From assembly GCA_022565395.1 (NCBI GenBank), contig JAIUMV010000010.1, positions 89,535 through 153,534 on the forward strand: a stretch of 64,000 nt of DNA. Direction: 5' to 3'. Under the pieces are notes generated by a model. It did not search any database. It was not told where the DNA came from and worked only from the letters and a program-made list of their open reading frames with translations. The DNA is from Marinobacter sp. (lineage in GTDB: Bacteria > Pseudomonadota > Gammaproteobacteria > Pseudomonadales > Oleiphilaceae). Shown here in pieces: positions 1 to 7,271 of this stretch (its first letter is position 1; the number at the start of each line of letters is the position of its first letter). Both the position numbers and the translations under genes were made by a program.

Positions 1-592
1 TACGCTTGCGGGAAGTCAGCAGAGCCAGAAAGTCCTCAAAGCTGCCGTAGTCACGGTTAAACCAATGGAACTGACAGCCTTTTCGCTCTATGCGTCCAGG
101 CTGCGCCAGTAGCGCCTGATCCTGAGCATTGGGAAACAGCAAGTGCCAGGAGTGCAGCCCCTCATCGCCTGCGTACTGATCCAGCGCCCGGTGCAAGTGG
201 CTGCCCGAAAGGCGATGGCGCGCAGCATCCGGTACAAGGATCCGCGGCCCCTGCACCGGTGAGAAAGGAACAGCCATGAGCAACTTCGGGTAATAAGGCT
301 GACCGTGCCGCTGCCAGGCATCCGCCCAGGCCCAGTCAAAAACATATTCCCCCATGGAGTGGCTTTTCCGGTAGGCCGGAATCGCACCAATACACTGGGT
401 ATCCGAGTAAATCAGCAAGTGGTTGGGTTGCCAGCCGGTCTCGGTGCTGACACAGCCGCTACCTTCAAGCGCCGCCAGAAAGCCATACTGGACAAAGGGG
501 CTATCGCGCCCCGCCCAGGTATTCCAGACGGGCTCATCCACCTCAGTTATGGACGTCAGGGCCTTTAGTCTGATTGCTCCCGTGGTACTCAT
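1..592 (-). CDS. COG3146 / DUF482 GNAT-like N-acyltransferase, 3' end cut off by window
   Basis: An open reading frame runs on the minus strand from an ATG at 592 off the left edge of the window, so only the N-terminal ~197 residues are visible. Translation gives an N-terminus MSTTGAIRLKAL, a WNTWAGRDSPFVQ segment, an EYVFDWAWADAW segment and, near the cut, HWFNRDYGSFEDFL followed by SRKR. This set is typical of the COG3146 (DUF482) family, predicted N-acyltransferases of the GNAT fold with no firmly assigned substrate. Only 16 bases separate it from the methyltransferase upstream, so it is probably the last gene of an operon with the two genes to its right. Confidence 0.8.
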   Translation of the reverse strand, partial: MSTTGAIRLKALTSITEVDEPVWNTWAGRDSPFVQYGFLAALEGSGCVSTETGWQPNHLLIYSDTQCIGAIPAYRKSHSMGEYVFDWAWADAWQRHGQPYYPKLLMAVPFSPVQGPRILVPDAARHRLSGSHLHRALDQYAGDEGLHSWHLLFPNAQDQALLAQPGRIERKGCQFHWFNRDYGSFEDFLALLTSRKR

Positions 593-608
593 CTCCGACA
601 CCCTGCCC

Positions 609-1430
609 TTAAGCCTCAACCCGGACGGCATGCACAAGCCCGTAGCGCAGCAACGGACGCTGGGAGAGATAACGGCACCAACGCGCTGTGGCCAGCACCT
701 TGAGCCAGGACAGGGACGTCCGTTGGCGCCAGTCCAGCATGTCATGACGCTGGCTGACCCAGTCACTGAAGCCTTTAAATACCGCGTGTTCCAGGTACTG
801 TACGGACATTACCTCCAGCCCACGCGCAGCCAGGGTTTGCCTCAGATCCGCTTCAGTCACCAAGCTGGCGTCAGGAATTCCAGCCATGCGTCTTAACTGT
901 TGGTGCCAGAAGGGCTCTGCACTGTGAGCCTTGAGCAACGTGGAAAATGCAGCAGCACCACCCGGCGCCAGCGCCTGCGTCAGGGTATCGGCAAAGTCTG
1001 CGACTGAGGGCGCATGGTAGGCTGCGTCGACACAGATAACCGCATCAAACCACCCTTGCCACGGGGGCGTTCCCTTGCAAAGCGCAAAAGACCGCTGGCT
1101 TACTCGCGCTGCAGGCACCCCCTGCCGGTTCACCAGGTGATCCACACACTGCTGGCGTAACTCCAGAGCATGATAATCGGTAATGCCAAAAGCCCGTTGC
1201 CAAAGCTCAAGTCCGGCGCCATAACCGCAGGCCAGCTCCAGTAAGCGCTGTTGAGATTGCAGTGACAACACGTCGGCATGGAGGAGCGCCAGTTGCTGGC
1301 ATGCGGATGCATAGCAGGATGCACCCGGCCAATAGCCAAGATTGTTCCACCGCCAGTCCGCGCCGGGTCCTGCCAGGAGCTGCCCGGGGATGTCAAAGGG
1401 TGACACCTGCTGCGTATCAGTGAACGCCAT
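609..1430 (-). CDS. class I SAM-dependent methyltransferase, substrate unknown
   Basis: This protein of about 273 residues carries SAM-binding motif I (LLELACGYGAG, about residues 65-75) and, further on, AVICVDAAYH and LAPGGAAAFSTLLKA, which resemble motifs II and III of small-molecule methyltransferases. The chosen start is the ATG at 1430, which overlaps the end of the FAD oxidoreductase gene by 14 bases and suggests translational coupling. A GTG at 1451 and an ATG at 1439 are alternatives; none has a good ribosome-binding site. Pairing with a flavin amine-oxidase-like protein suggests the two act on the same, perhaps lipid, substrate. That is inference. Confidence 0.8.
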   Translation of the reverse strand: MAFTDTQQVSPFDIPGQLLAGPGADWRWNNLGYWPGASCYASACQQLALLHADVLSLQSQQRLLELACGYGAGLELWQRAFGITDYHALELRQQCVDHLVNRQGVPAARVSQRSFALCKGTPPWQGWFDAVICVDAAYHAPSVADFADTLTQALAPGGAAAFSTLLKAHSAEPFWHQQLRRMAGIPDASLVTEADLRQTLAARGLEVMSVQYLEHAVFKGFSDWVSQRHDMLDWRQRTSLSWLKVLATARWCRYLSQRPLLRYGLVHAVRVEA

Positions 1431-2655
1431 GCAGGGCATCAACCGCAACACGTGCTGAACGCACGGCAGACTCCAGCAAAGGCACCCCTTGATAGGCCCA
1501 GGCCCCGCAATAAAACAGCCTTCGCCCGGTTTGAGCGTGCCACTGGTTCAACTGCGCATGCACGTCATTCGTACCCTCGTGGACAACGGCACGCTGTAGT
1601 GGTACCCGTGCAACAATACTCCCGGGCGCCGGTTCGAACTGGGGGTTCCAGGTCTGGAACACGTCCGTTTTACCCTGCAGACTGGGTTCAACGGCATTTA
1701 CCCAAACGGTAAACATGGGTTGAGACAGTTGCCGGTCCATCTGGAAGCTTAACGCCGTCCAGTCACGTCGGTATCGTGGCATGAATCGCGCGTCCTTGTG
1801 CACCACCAGCTCACCGTCATCAAACCTGATAGCCGCCAGCACCGCCCGTTCGTCACCAAACTGACTGTTATCCAGAAACCCCAACTGGTTAGCCTGGGTC
1901 GCGACGATAACGGCATCATATACACCGCCCTCGCCTCTGGCGTTGAACACCTCAACGCCATCGTTAACCTCAACGACGCGGGTGACAGGGCTACCACTCA
2001 AGGTATCAAGCCCTTCCGTCAGACCATTGACCAGCGCGGAGGTGCCGCCTTTGAGACGCACCAGTTGGCCGTTGTGAAGTATGGTGTCCAGCAACGACAG
2101 CAACTGGCGGGCTGGCCAGGCGAGTAGATGTTGTTCGCCGCAGGTGCAGATAGTGGTCAGGAGTGGCAGCACAAGTCCCCGCCAGAACAGCGGATCAAAA
2201 TCAGACTGCTGCAGAAAGTCTGCCAGCGTCAGGTTTTCCGGGTAGCGACTCCAGTTGCCCAGCGCCTGATGCAGTTTGAAGAGACCAACAGCCATTTTGA
2301 GCGCCTGAGGGTCCAGGTATCGCCATGACCCCACAAACGGCCAGCCCGTAATGGGCAACCGGCCGCTGCGAAACCAGGTGGAACCATCGGCCCAACTGCA
2401 GGCAGTAAAGGTATCCACATTAAAGGTGGCAACCCCTACTTCCTCCGCCAGGGACAGCACACTGGCCCAGGCGGAGGGATTCATAACCCGTAACGGCACA
2501 TCCACCAGGCCGCCTTCCACCCTGAGGGTGTGAGCATCCATGCCGTGGCGGGCGTGGGCCTCGAACACAGTGACTCTGTCGCCCCGTTGCCGACAGCCAT
2601 GGGCAGCGGTTAATCCAGCCATGCCGCTACCAATGACAGCTACAGAACGTGACAT
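1417..2655 (-). CDS. FAD-dependent amine-oxidase-like oxidoreductase (COG2907-like)
   Basis: A flavoprotein of 412 residues. The N-terminus has the dinucleotide-binding signature VIGSGMAGLTAA (about 7-18), then an acidic residue at the end of the second strand (VFEA), and near the C-terminus the FAD-contacting stretch FYCGAWAYQGVPLLESAV. This layout matches the NAD(P)/FAD amine-oxidase superfamily, closest to the COG2907 branch that also supplies the oxidoreductase of the lipid operon at 42665. The downstream methyltransferase overlaps its 3' end. A GGGGGAA stretch lies just upstream of the ATG. The substrate cannot be told from sequence; fatty-acyl or carotenoid-like substrates are the usual guess for this branch. 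Confidence 0.8.
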   Translation of the reverse strand: MSRSVAVIGSGMAGLTAAHGCRQRGDRVTVFEAHARHGMDAHTLRVEGGLVDVPLRVMNPSAWASVLSLAEEVGVATFNVDTFTACSWADGSTWFRSGRLPITGWPFVGSWRYLDPQALKMAVGLFKLHQALGNWSRYPENLTLADFLQQSDFDPLFWRGLVLPLLTTICTCGEQHLLAWPARQLLSLLDTILHNGQLVRLKGGTSALVNGLTEGLDTLSGSPVTRVVEVNDGVEVFNARGEGGVYDAVIVATQANQLGFLDNSQFGDERAVLAAIRFDDGELVVHKDARFMPRYRRDWTALSFQMDRQLSQPMFTVWVNAVEPSLQGKTDVFQTWNPQFEPAPGSIVARVPLQRAVVHEGTNDVHAQLNQWHAQTGRRLFYCGAWAYQGVPLLESAVRSARVAVDALHGVH

Positions 2656-2685
2656 CAGAAGTTCCCCCAGTTTGTCGGCGCGCCC

Positions 2686-3132
2686 CTACTCAAGGGGTTT
2701 CAGTACCGCACGATTATTTTCAAAACCTTCAACCCTGACCCGTTGGCCTTCCCGGCGCAGCGGCTCGGCGATAACCTCAAGGTTAGCGGGCTGCCAGTAG
2801 GTGCCGTTGGCCAGCACCGTGAAACGACCATTGGCATTCAATGCCAGTTCGCCGTCCACGCTGCCCTGAAAGGTGGTCAGCGTAGATGGCTGGTTCGGCA
2901 GCCGGCTTCTGAAGCGCTTGCGAAACAGTGCCAGATACATCGCTCCCAGGCCCACAGACAGAGCCAGCTGAACACCGATGTTCAGCTCAGGCACCAACAG
3001 CCCAAGAAACGCAACGGTGATAAAACCAAGTCCAAACCAAAGCAGAATAAACAAGGTCGCGAACAGCTCGGCCATCACCAGCAACAGGCCGATAACCAGC
3101 ATGACCCATGTCGGTATACTCATGTCGAACAT
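2686..3132 (-). CDS. NfeD-family membrane protein
   Basis: A 148-residue protein with closely spaced hydrophobic segments in the first ~70 residues (for example MLVIGLLLVMAELFATLF) followed by a soluble C-terminal part of about 70 residues that fits the OB-fold of short NfeD proteins (YbbK-like). NfeD proteins work next to SPFH/stomatin proteins in membrane microdomains and quality control, and here the gene directly follows an SPFH gene with a 29-base gap. A strong AGGAGG seven bases before the ATG supports the start. The short form lacks the ClpP-like protease domain found in long NfeD proteins. Confidence 0.88.
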   Translation of the reverse strand: MFDMSIPTWVMLVIGLLLVMAELFATLFILLWFGLGFITVAFLGLLVPELNIGVQLALSVGLGAMYLALFRKRFRSRLPNQPSTLTTFQGSVDGELALNANGRFTVLANGTYWQPANLEVIAEPLRREGQRVRVEGFENNRAVLKPLE

Positions 3133-3161
3133 ACCTAAGCCTCCTGATACGGATTGCTGAA

Positions 3162-4067
3162 TTAGCTGGATTTCTTGACCAGATCCTGCAATGCCGTCAA
3201 ACCACCAATCAGCTGGGTAGCCTCGTAAGGCACCACCACTTTATTCTGAGAATCGCTGGCGGCAATACCTTCCCAGGCCTTGATGCGATCTTTTGCCAAC
3301 AGGAACTCAGCGGCATCAGGATTGTTGGCCATGGAATCACTGATTACCCGGATGGCTTCAGCCTGACCATTCGCCAGTTCAATCTGTTCATTTTTGAGTG
3401 CGATGGCGGTACGCTCGATGGCCTCAGCTTCAAGAAACGCTTTCTGACGGTCACCTTCAGCGCGGGCAATGGTGGCGTTCTTGTCGGCGGTTGCGCGAGT
3501 CTCCGTGGCACGACGCTCACGGGCAGCCTGCAGCTGCAGTTCCATCGCACTTTGCACCGCCTGGGGCACGGAAATATCAGAAATCTCTACCCGCGTTACC
3601 TTGGCACCCCAGCCACCAGAAGCATTATCCAGTGCTGTCAGGAGCGCAGCATTCATCTCATCACGACTTGACAGAGTCTGATCTAGATCCATTTTACCAA
3701 TTTCAGAGCGCAGCGTGGTCTGGGCCAGCTGGGCCAGCGCATGCTTGAGATCAAGAATTTCATAGGTGGCTTTCTGGGCGTCGTTCACCCGCAGGAACAC
3801 CAGACCATCGATGGTGATGGACACGTTGTCCATGGTGATCACATTCTGCGGCGGAATATCAATCACCTGCTCCTGAGTGCCGAAAGCTGAGCGTTTGGCG
3901 TCAATAAAGGGAATGATAAAGTTAAGACCCGCGTCCAGCGTGCGATGAAAACGCCCGAGGCGTTCGATAACCTGAACCTCGGCCTGGGGTACGATGCGGA
4001 CCCCCTTAAACAGCGTGAACACAATCAATACGGCGAACACGCCAAACACAATCATGGTGGGTTCCAT
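3162..4067 (-). CDS. qmcA: SPFH/stomatin-family membrane protein (QmcA-like)
   Basis: A 301-residue protein with an N-terminal membrane segment (about 5-20) followed by the SPFH domain, recognisable from ERLGRFHRTLDAGLNFIIPF, and a long alanine- and glutamate-rich helical part (AARERRATETRATADK, ARAEGDRQKAFLEAEAI) typical of stomatin homologues. The gene pairs with the NfeD-like gene downstream. QmcA of E. coli is an inner-membrane SPFH protein linked to FtsH-associated quality control. The start at 4067 is preferred over an in-frame start 42 bases upstream because AGGAG precedes it and the membrane segment then begins at residue 5. Confidence 0.87.
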   Translation of the reverse strand: MEPTMIVFGVFAVLIVFTLFKGVRIVPQAEVQVIERLGRFHRTLDAGLNFIIPFIDAKRSAFGTQEQVIDIPPQNVITMDNVSITIDGLVFLRVNDAQKATYEILDLKHALAQLAQTTLRSEIGKMDLDQTLSSRDEMNAALLTALDNASGGWGAKVTRVEISDISVPQAVQSAMELQLQAARERRATETRATADKNATIARAEGDRQKAFLEAEAIERTAIALKNEQIELANGQAEAIRVISDSMANNPDAAEFLLAKDRIKAWEGIAASDSQNKVVVPYEATQLIGGLTALQDLVKKSS

Positions 4068-4237
4068 ATCACTAAAACTCCTGATAAATTTTTGATGTTT
4101 TACCGCCAACCTGTTGCTAATAAAACATTAATCGTAAAAAAAGTAATACCGTAACAGGCTAACGATGGGCGGGTATTGTGCCCCATCACCATGCAGAAAA
4201 CACCCTTTTCGCCGTGCATCATCTGAGCAGCAACACC

Positions 4238-5098
4238 TTAATAAGGTGCAAGCCGACGAGACTCTGCCAGGATCCACGAGAATCCCAACCCACCAACCAC
4301 CGCATGGCGTCGTTCCACCAGCGCACTGTCGCGAAACACAGCGCCGCTGAAGTCATCAACACTGACGTACAAACCAACCCACACTTGTTTGAACCTGCGC
4401 GCGGTAGCAAAGCTGGTGCGAAACCCACTGTAGCCGCTGGGCGCCTCAAAAGCCGGGCGTTCCGGCAGAACATCCTGCTCCGCCACACGGTAAAAATAGT
4501 TGTGCAGTTGCCGGTCCGAAAACACCGGCCCTAACGCCAGCGTACGGTGCCACTGACCACTGCGACCAGCCTGACGATCCTCCAGATAGAGGTCGGGCGC
4601 CAGACGCCAGCCCTGACTGGCGGTTTGCAAGCCGCTGGCCACAGACACCGCCGCGCGCACGGGCAGGCGAATCTGCACGGAGCGGTCGTAGTGAGCCGAC
4701 CGCCACACCATCACATTCAAAGAGGGGCCAAATTCAATCAACGGGTTGAGCTTTGCCATACCTGCACGAAGGTTGCTATCGCTGTTGACCGGTAAGGTGG
4801 CATCAAAACTGAAGTCGAGCTCTACCCTGTCGGACCGATACAACAACCCTCTCAGGCCGTCCCGATCCAGTTCCAGATATTCACCCCGATACACCCAATA
4901 GGGAATGGGCAGCGCCAGCGTGCGGTATTCCGCTGATCCCGGGTAGTGAGGATAGGCTGCACCGCCGAAACCCAGACCGGCTTCCCAAAGGGGCTGTTGG
5001 CCGGCCGCCCTGACTTGCGCGGTCGCGCCGGTGATCAATATGACGAGCAACATTTGCCAAAAGGCTGGCCAGCCCTGTACTAGAAATCGTTTTCTCAT
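4238..5098 (-). CDS. MipA/OmpV-family outer-membrane protein
   Basis: A protein of about 286 residues beginning with a signal peptide (MRKRFLVQGW, then a hydrophobic core and cleavage near QVRAAG). The mature part begins LWEAGLGFGGAAYPHYPGS, the hallmark start of MipA/OmpV proteins, and continues with alternating beta-strand patterns (RSDRVELDFSFDATLPV, NPLIEFGPSLNVMVW). Family members are outer-membrane beta-barrels; MipA of E. coli was described as a scaffold for murein enzymes, and others respond to osmolarity. The ATG at 5098 has an AGGA upstream; an in-frame start 60 bases earlier would put 20 charged residues before the signal peptide and is rejected. Confidence 0.85.
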   Translation of the reverse strand: MRKRFLVQGWPAFWQMLLVILITGATAQVRAAGQQPLWEAGLGFGGAAYPHYPGSAEYRTLALPIPYWVYRGEYLELDRDGLRGLLYRSDRVELDFSFDATLPVNSDSNLRAGMAKLNPLIEFGPSLNVMVWRSAHYDRSVQIRLPVRAAVSVASGLQTASQGWRLAPDLYLEDRQAGRSGQWHRTLALGPVFSDRQLHNYFYRVAEQDVLPERPAFEAPSGYSGFRTSFATARRFKQVWVGLYVSVDDFSGAVFRDSALVERRHAVVGGLGFSWILAESRRLAPY

Positions 5099-5225
5099 GA
5101 CGGTCCTACGGGCCCGGCCCTTAAAACGCCAGGCGCGTCCTGCTGTGGGTTGCGGCATCCCACAGGCAGGACTAGGTTAATAGATAGCGGGGCACACCTC
5201 TACCCACGCACACAGGAGTCACACC

Positions 5226-5441
5226 ATGTCCAACCATCACACCTACAAGAAAGTCGAACTGGTGGGGTCATCCACCACCGGGATTGAAGATGCCATCGAC
5301 AACGCCCTCAGCGAAGCCAGCAAATCCATACGTCACATGGACTGGTTTGAAGTCACGGAAACCCGGGGCCATATCGTGGACGGCAAAGTAGCTCATTATC
5401 AGGTTACGTTGAAAATCGGCTTTCGTATTGAAAACAGCTAG
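5226..5441 (+). CDS. dodecin, flavin-binding dodecameric protein
   Basis: A 71-residue protein with the full dodecin pattern: KKVELVGSSTTGIEDAIDNAL, then the flavin-stacking tryptophan W40 in MDWFEV, and Q59 in HYQVTLKIGF, which corresponds to the glutamine that contacts the isoalloxazine ring. Dodecins form hollow spheres of twelve subunits that store or buffer flavins or flavin breakdown products in the cytoplasm. An AGGAG lies nine bases before the ATG. It stands alone between minus-strand genes and ends one base before the GIY-YIG gene on the other strand, so the two are tightly convergent. Confidence 0.93.
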   Translation: MSNHHTYKKVELVGSSTTGIEDAIDNALSEASKSIRHMDWFEVTETRGHIVDGKVAHYQVTLKIGFRIENS

Positions 5442-5442
5442 A

Positions 5443-5703
5443 TCAAACGGGCGCTTGGGCGATTAACCGGTTTTTGGCACTTCGGTTCAGTCGCTTGATG
5501 GCAGCTTCCCGCCGGGTCGCCTGCACGCGGTCGGCGTGAGGCTCACTCCAGGCCAAAACAACAGGCCGCCGGGCACGGGTGTAGCGCGCACCGGTGCGAT
5601 TGCACTCGTTGTGCTCCCGCAATCGACGTTCAATATCAGTGGTCACACCCGTATAGAGGGACTGATCTGAACACCGCACCATATAAACATACCACTCAGA
5701 CAC
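5443..5703 (-). CDS. GIY-YIG nuclease superfamily protein (YhbQ-like)
   Basis: An 86-residue protein consisting of a single GIY-YIG domain. The signature is seen as WYVYMVRC followed by LYTGVTTDIERRLREHN, with a later conserved TRARRPVVLAWSE segment. Stand-alone members such as E. coli YhbQ are small DNA-binding or DNA-repair-related proteins of uncertain activity. The start is a GTG at 5703 with AGAGG ten bases upstream. Its 3' end is separated by a single base from the convergent dodecin gene. Confidence 0.87.
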   Translation of the reverse strand: MSEWYVYMVRCSDQSLYTGVTTDIERRLREHNECNRTGARYTRARRPVVLAWSEPHADRVQATRREAAIKRLNRSAKNRLIAQAPV

Positions 5704-5880
5704 CGACGATCTACCTCTCGCACCTTGTCGTGCCGTTATCTCCGTTACTAGCCGTTACTATAAGTACAAATCAAGCGTGGCCGCGTGATTTCATCACTGC
5801 TAACCTTACATCGAGCATGGTATTGGCCCAGGCTCCGGATGCCGACTTGTCACTACCGAGGCTAGCCTCTCAGGATCACA

Positions 5881-6744
5881 ATGTTGAAACATAAAGCCAC
5901 GTGTTGTTCCAGGCTGACGGTCTGGCTGGCAAGCCTGTCTCTTATGCTGATGGCCACCCTGTCCCATGGGGACCCGCAAAACAAACTTACGCTTTACCTT
6001 GGTGGCAATAATGCCTCCGGTTACCTGGCGGATCTGTTACAGCAAGCGCTGCAGGCAACCGGTCATGACGTTGAAATCGTCACTCGCGGCACTTTCCCTA
6101 CCACCCGGCTGGAGCGCATGCTGAGCGAGGGCACCATCAGCGTCATGATGCTTGGTGAAACCAGCATACGCAACCGCGAGTTTCTGCCGATACGCGTGGG
6201 CATGACGAACAATCTGGTGAACCACAGGATTCTCTTTGTGCCAAACGGACAGGAGGAGGCCTACATCGGCATACGCACACTGACAGACCTGATCGAGCGC
6301 CAGAAGGTTGCGGGGGTTGGCTCATCCTGGCGAGATTACGGCATCTGGAATGCCAACGGCTTACCGGCCGTGGCCATCGATGGCGACTGGAAACGGGTCT
6401 ACAAGATGGTGGCCAGCGGTAACAGGGGCATAGACTACCTGCCACGAGGCGCTCACGAAATCGCTATGGAGTGGCCTCACCACCCTGAGCTAAGTGTGGA
6501 GCCCTCCCTAGTGCTGGTGTATGACCGGGACCACATTCTGTATGTCTCGCCCAACCACGCTGATCTGTATCCGGTACTGGCCGAAGCCCTCCTTCGAGCC
6601 GAACAATCCGGCCTGCTGGCAGCCGTCGCCCATACACACTTTCAGGCCGTGTTTGAGCCACCGATCAATCTTCACTCGCGCCACAGGATTCAACTCCAGC
6701 TGGATGAGGCGCCGGTTGCGTCCGAGCCCGTGGCAACCCGTTGA
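5881..6744 (+). CDS. periplasmic substrate-binding-protein-like protein
   Basis: A 287-residue protein with an N-terminal signal peptide (hydrophobic WLASLSLMLMATLS, cleavage near SHG). The mature part begins KLTLYLGGNNASGYLADLLQQAL and then shows a type II periplasmic-binding-protein layout: lobe 1, a cross-over (FLPIRVGMTNNLVNHRILFV), TLTDLIERQKVAGVGSSWRD, and a return to lobe 1. This resembles the solute-binding domain of amino-acid ABC transporters and of sensor proteins. No permease or ATPase gene lies nearby, so it may be an orphan binding protein or an extracellular sensor component. The ligand is not evident. Confidence 0.7.
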   Translation: MLKHKATCCSRLTVWLASLSLMLMATLSHGDPQNKLTLYLGGNNASGYLADLLQQALQATGHDVEIVTRGTFPTTRLERMLSEGTISVMMLGETSIRNREFLPIRVGMTNNLVNHRILFVPNGQEEAYIGIRTLTDLIERQKVAGVGSSWRDYGIWNANGLPAVAIDGDWKRVYKMVASGNRGIDYLPRGAHEIAMEWPHHPELSVEPSLVLVYDRDHILYVSPNHADLYPVLAEALLRAEQSGLLAAVAHTHFQAVFEPPINLHSRHRIQLQLDEAPVASEPVATR

Positions 6745-6835
6745 GAAACCGTTCAGGCGCGGTATAAATTTGTGTAAAACCGGCTTGTCGTATACAACTT
6801 AAGGAGCCATCGCCCATTCAGGAGATAGATACCCG

Positions 6836-7084
6836 ATGCCATTCTCACCTGATCATATTGCTGAACTGAACTTACTGGCCCTGTTTCCAACCACCTCCAT
6901 TCAGGAAGGCATTAAAGTTCATGCTCACAGCGCGCCGCTGGAAACCGTATCCGCCGCCGAGCGGCTGTATCAGAAAGGTCTGATTACCCAGAAAGACGGC
7001 GGCTACCTCACCAACCTTGGCTGTGAAACCGTTGAGCATACGCAAAAGCTGCTTTCTATCCTCGCGGCTGAAACCGCCCCATAG
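6836..7084 (+). CDS. TIGR02647 family small protein
   Basis: An 82-residue soluble protein starting MPFSPDHIAELNLLALF, with a conserved QEGIKVHAH segment, the GLITQKDGGYLT core and a C-terminal LLSILAAE helix. I recognise this as the TIGR02647 family, known mainly from Pseudomonas and relatives and of unknown function; the compact helix-turn-strand pattern around GLITQKDGGYLT looks like a small winged-helix-type fold, but that is speculation. A GGAGA stretch ten bases upstream supports the ATG. It is monocistronic as far as can be seen. Confidence 0.85.
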   Translation: MPFSPDHIAELNLLALFPTTSIQEGIKVHAHSAPLETVSAAERLYQKGLITQKDGGYLTNLGCETVEHTQKLLSILAAETAP

Positions 7085-7137
7085 CTGCCTGCACGCCATT
7101 GACCCAGGCCTTTGGCGTAGAGTCACTGGCCTTACTC

Positions 7138-7153
7138 TGTGACATAGTTCACA
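7138..7153. promoter_or_regulatory. CRP/Vfr-type binding site, perfect TGTGA-N6-TCACA
   Basis: The site reads TGTGACATAGTTCACA, an exact match to the TGTGA-N6-TCACA consensus of cAMP receptor protein and its Pseudomonas homologue Vfr. It lies about 119 bases before the ATG of the DUF6351 lipoprotein gene and 54 bases after the stop of the TIGR02647 gene, so the natural target is the lipoprotein gene. The match is seen directly; binding and direction of control are inferred. Confidence 0.7.
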
Positions 7154-7271
7154 TATTTGACGAAGCCCACCGGCTCCATTACCAACGCAATGACACCTCA
7201 CGTTTGGTTATTCTGGCCAAGCCGTAACAGTCCGTTACATACCAGCACAAACAATAACAACAGAGGTCGTC

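Noticed and set aside
5742..5764. Direct repeat CCGTTACTA in the gap before the binding-protein gene
   Set aside because: Two short copies only, with no symmetry or promoter context; likely chance.
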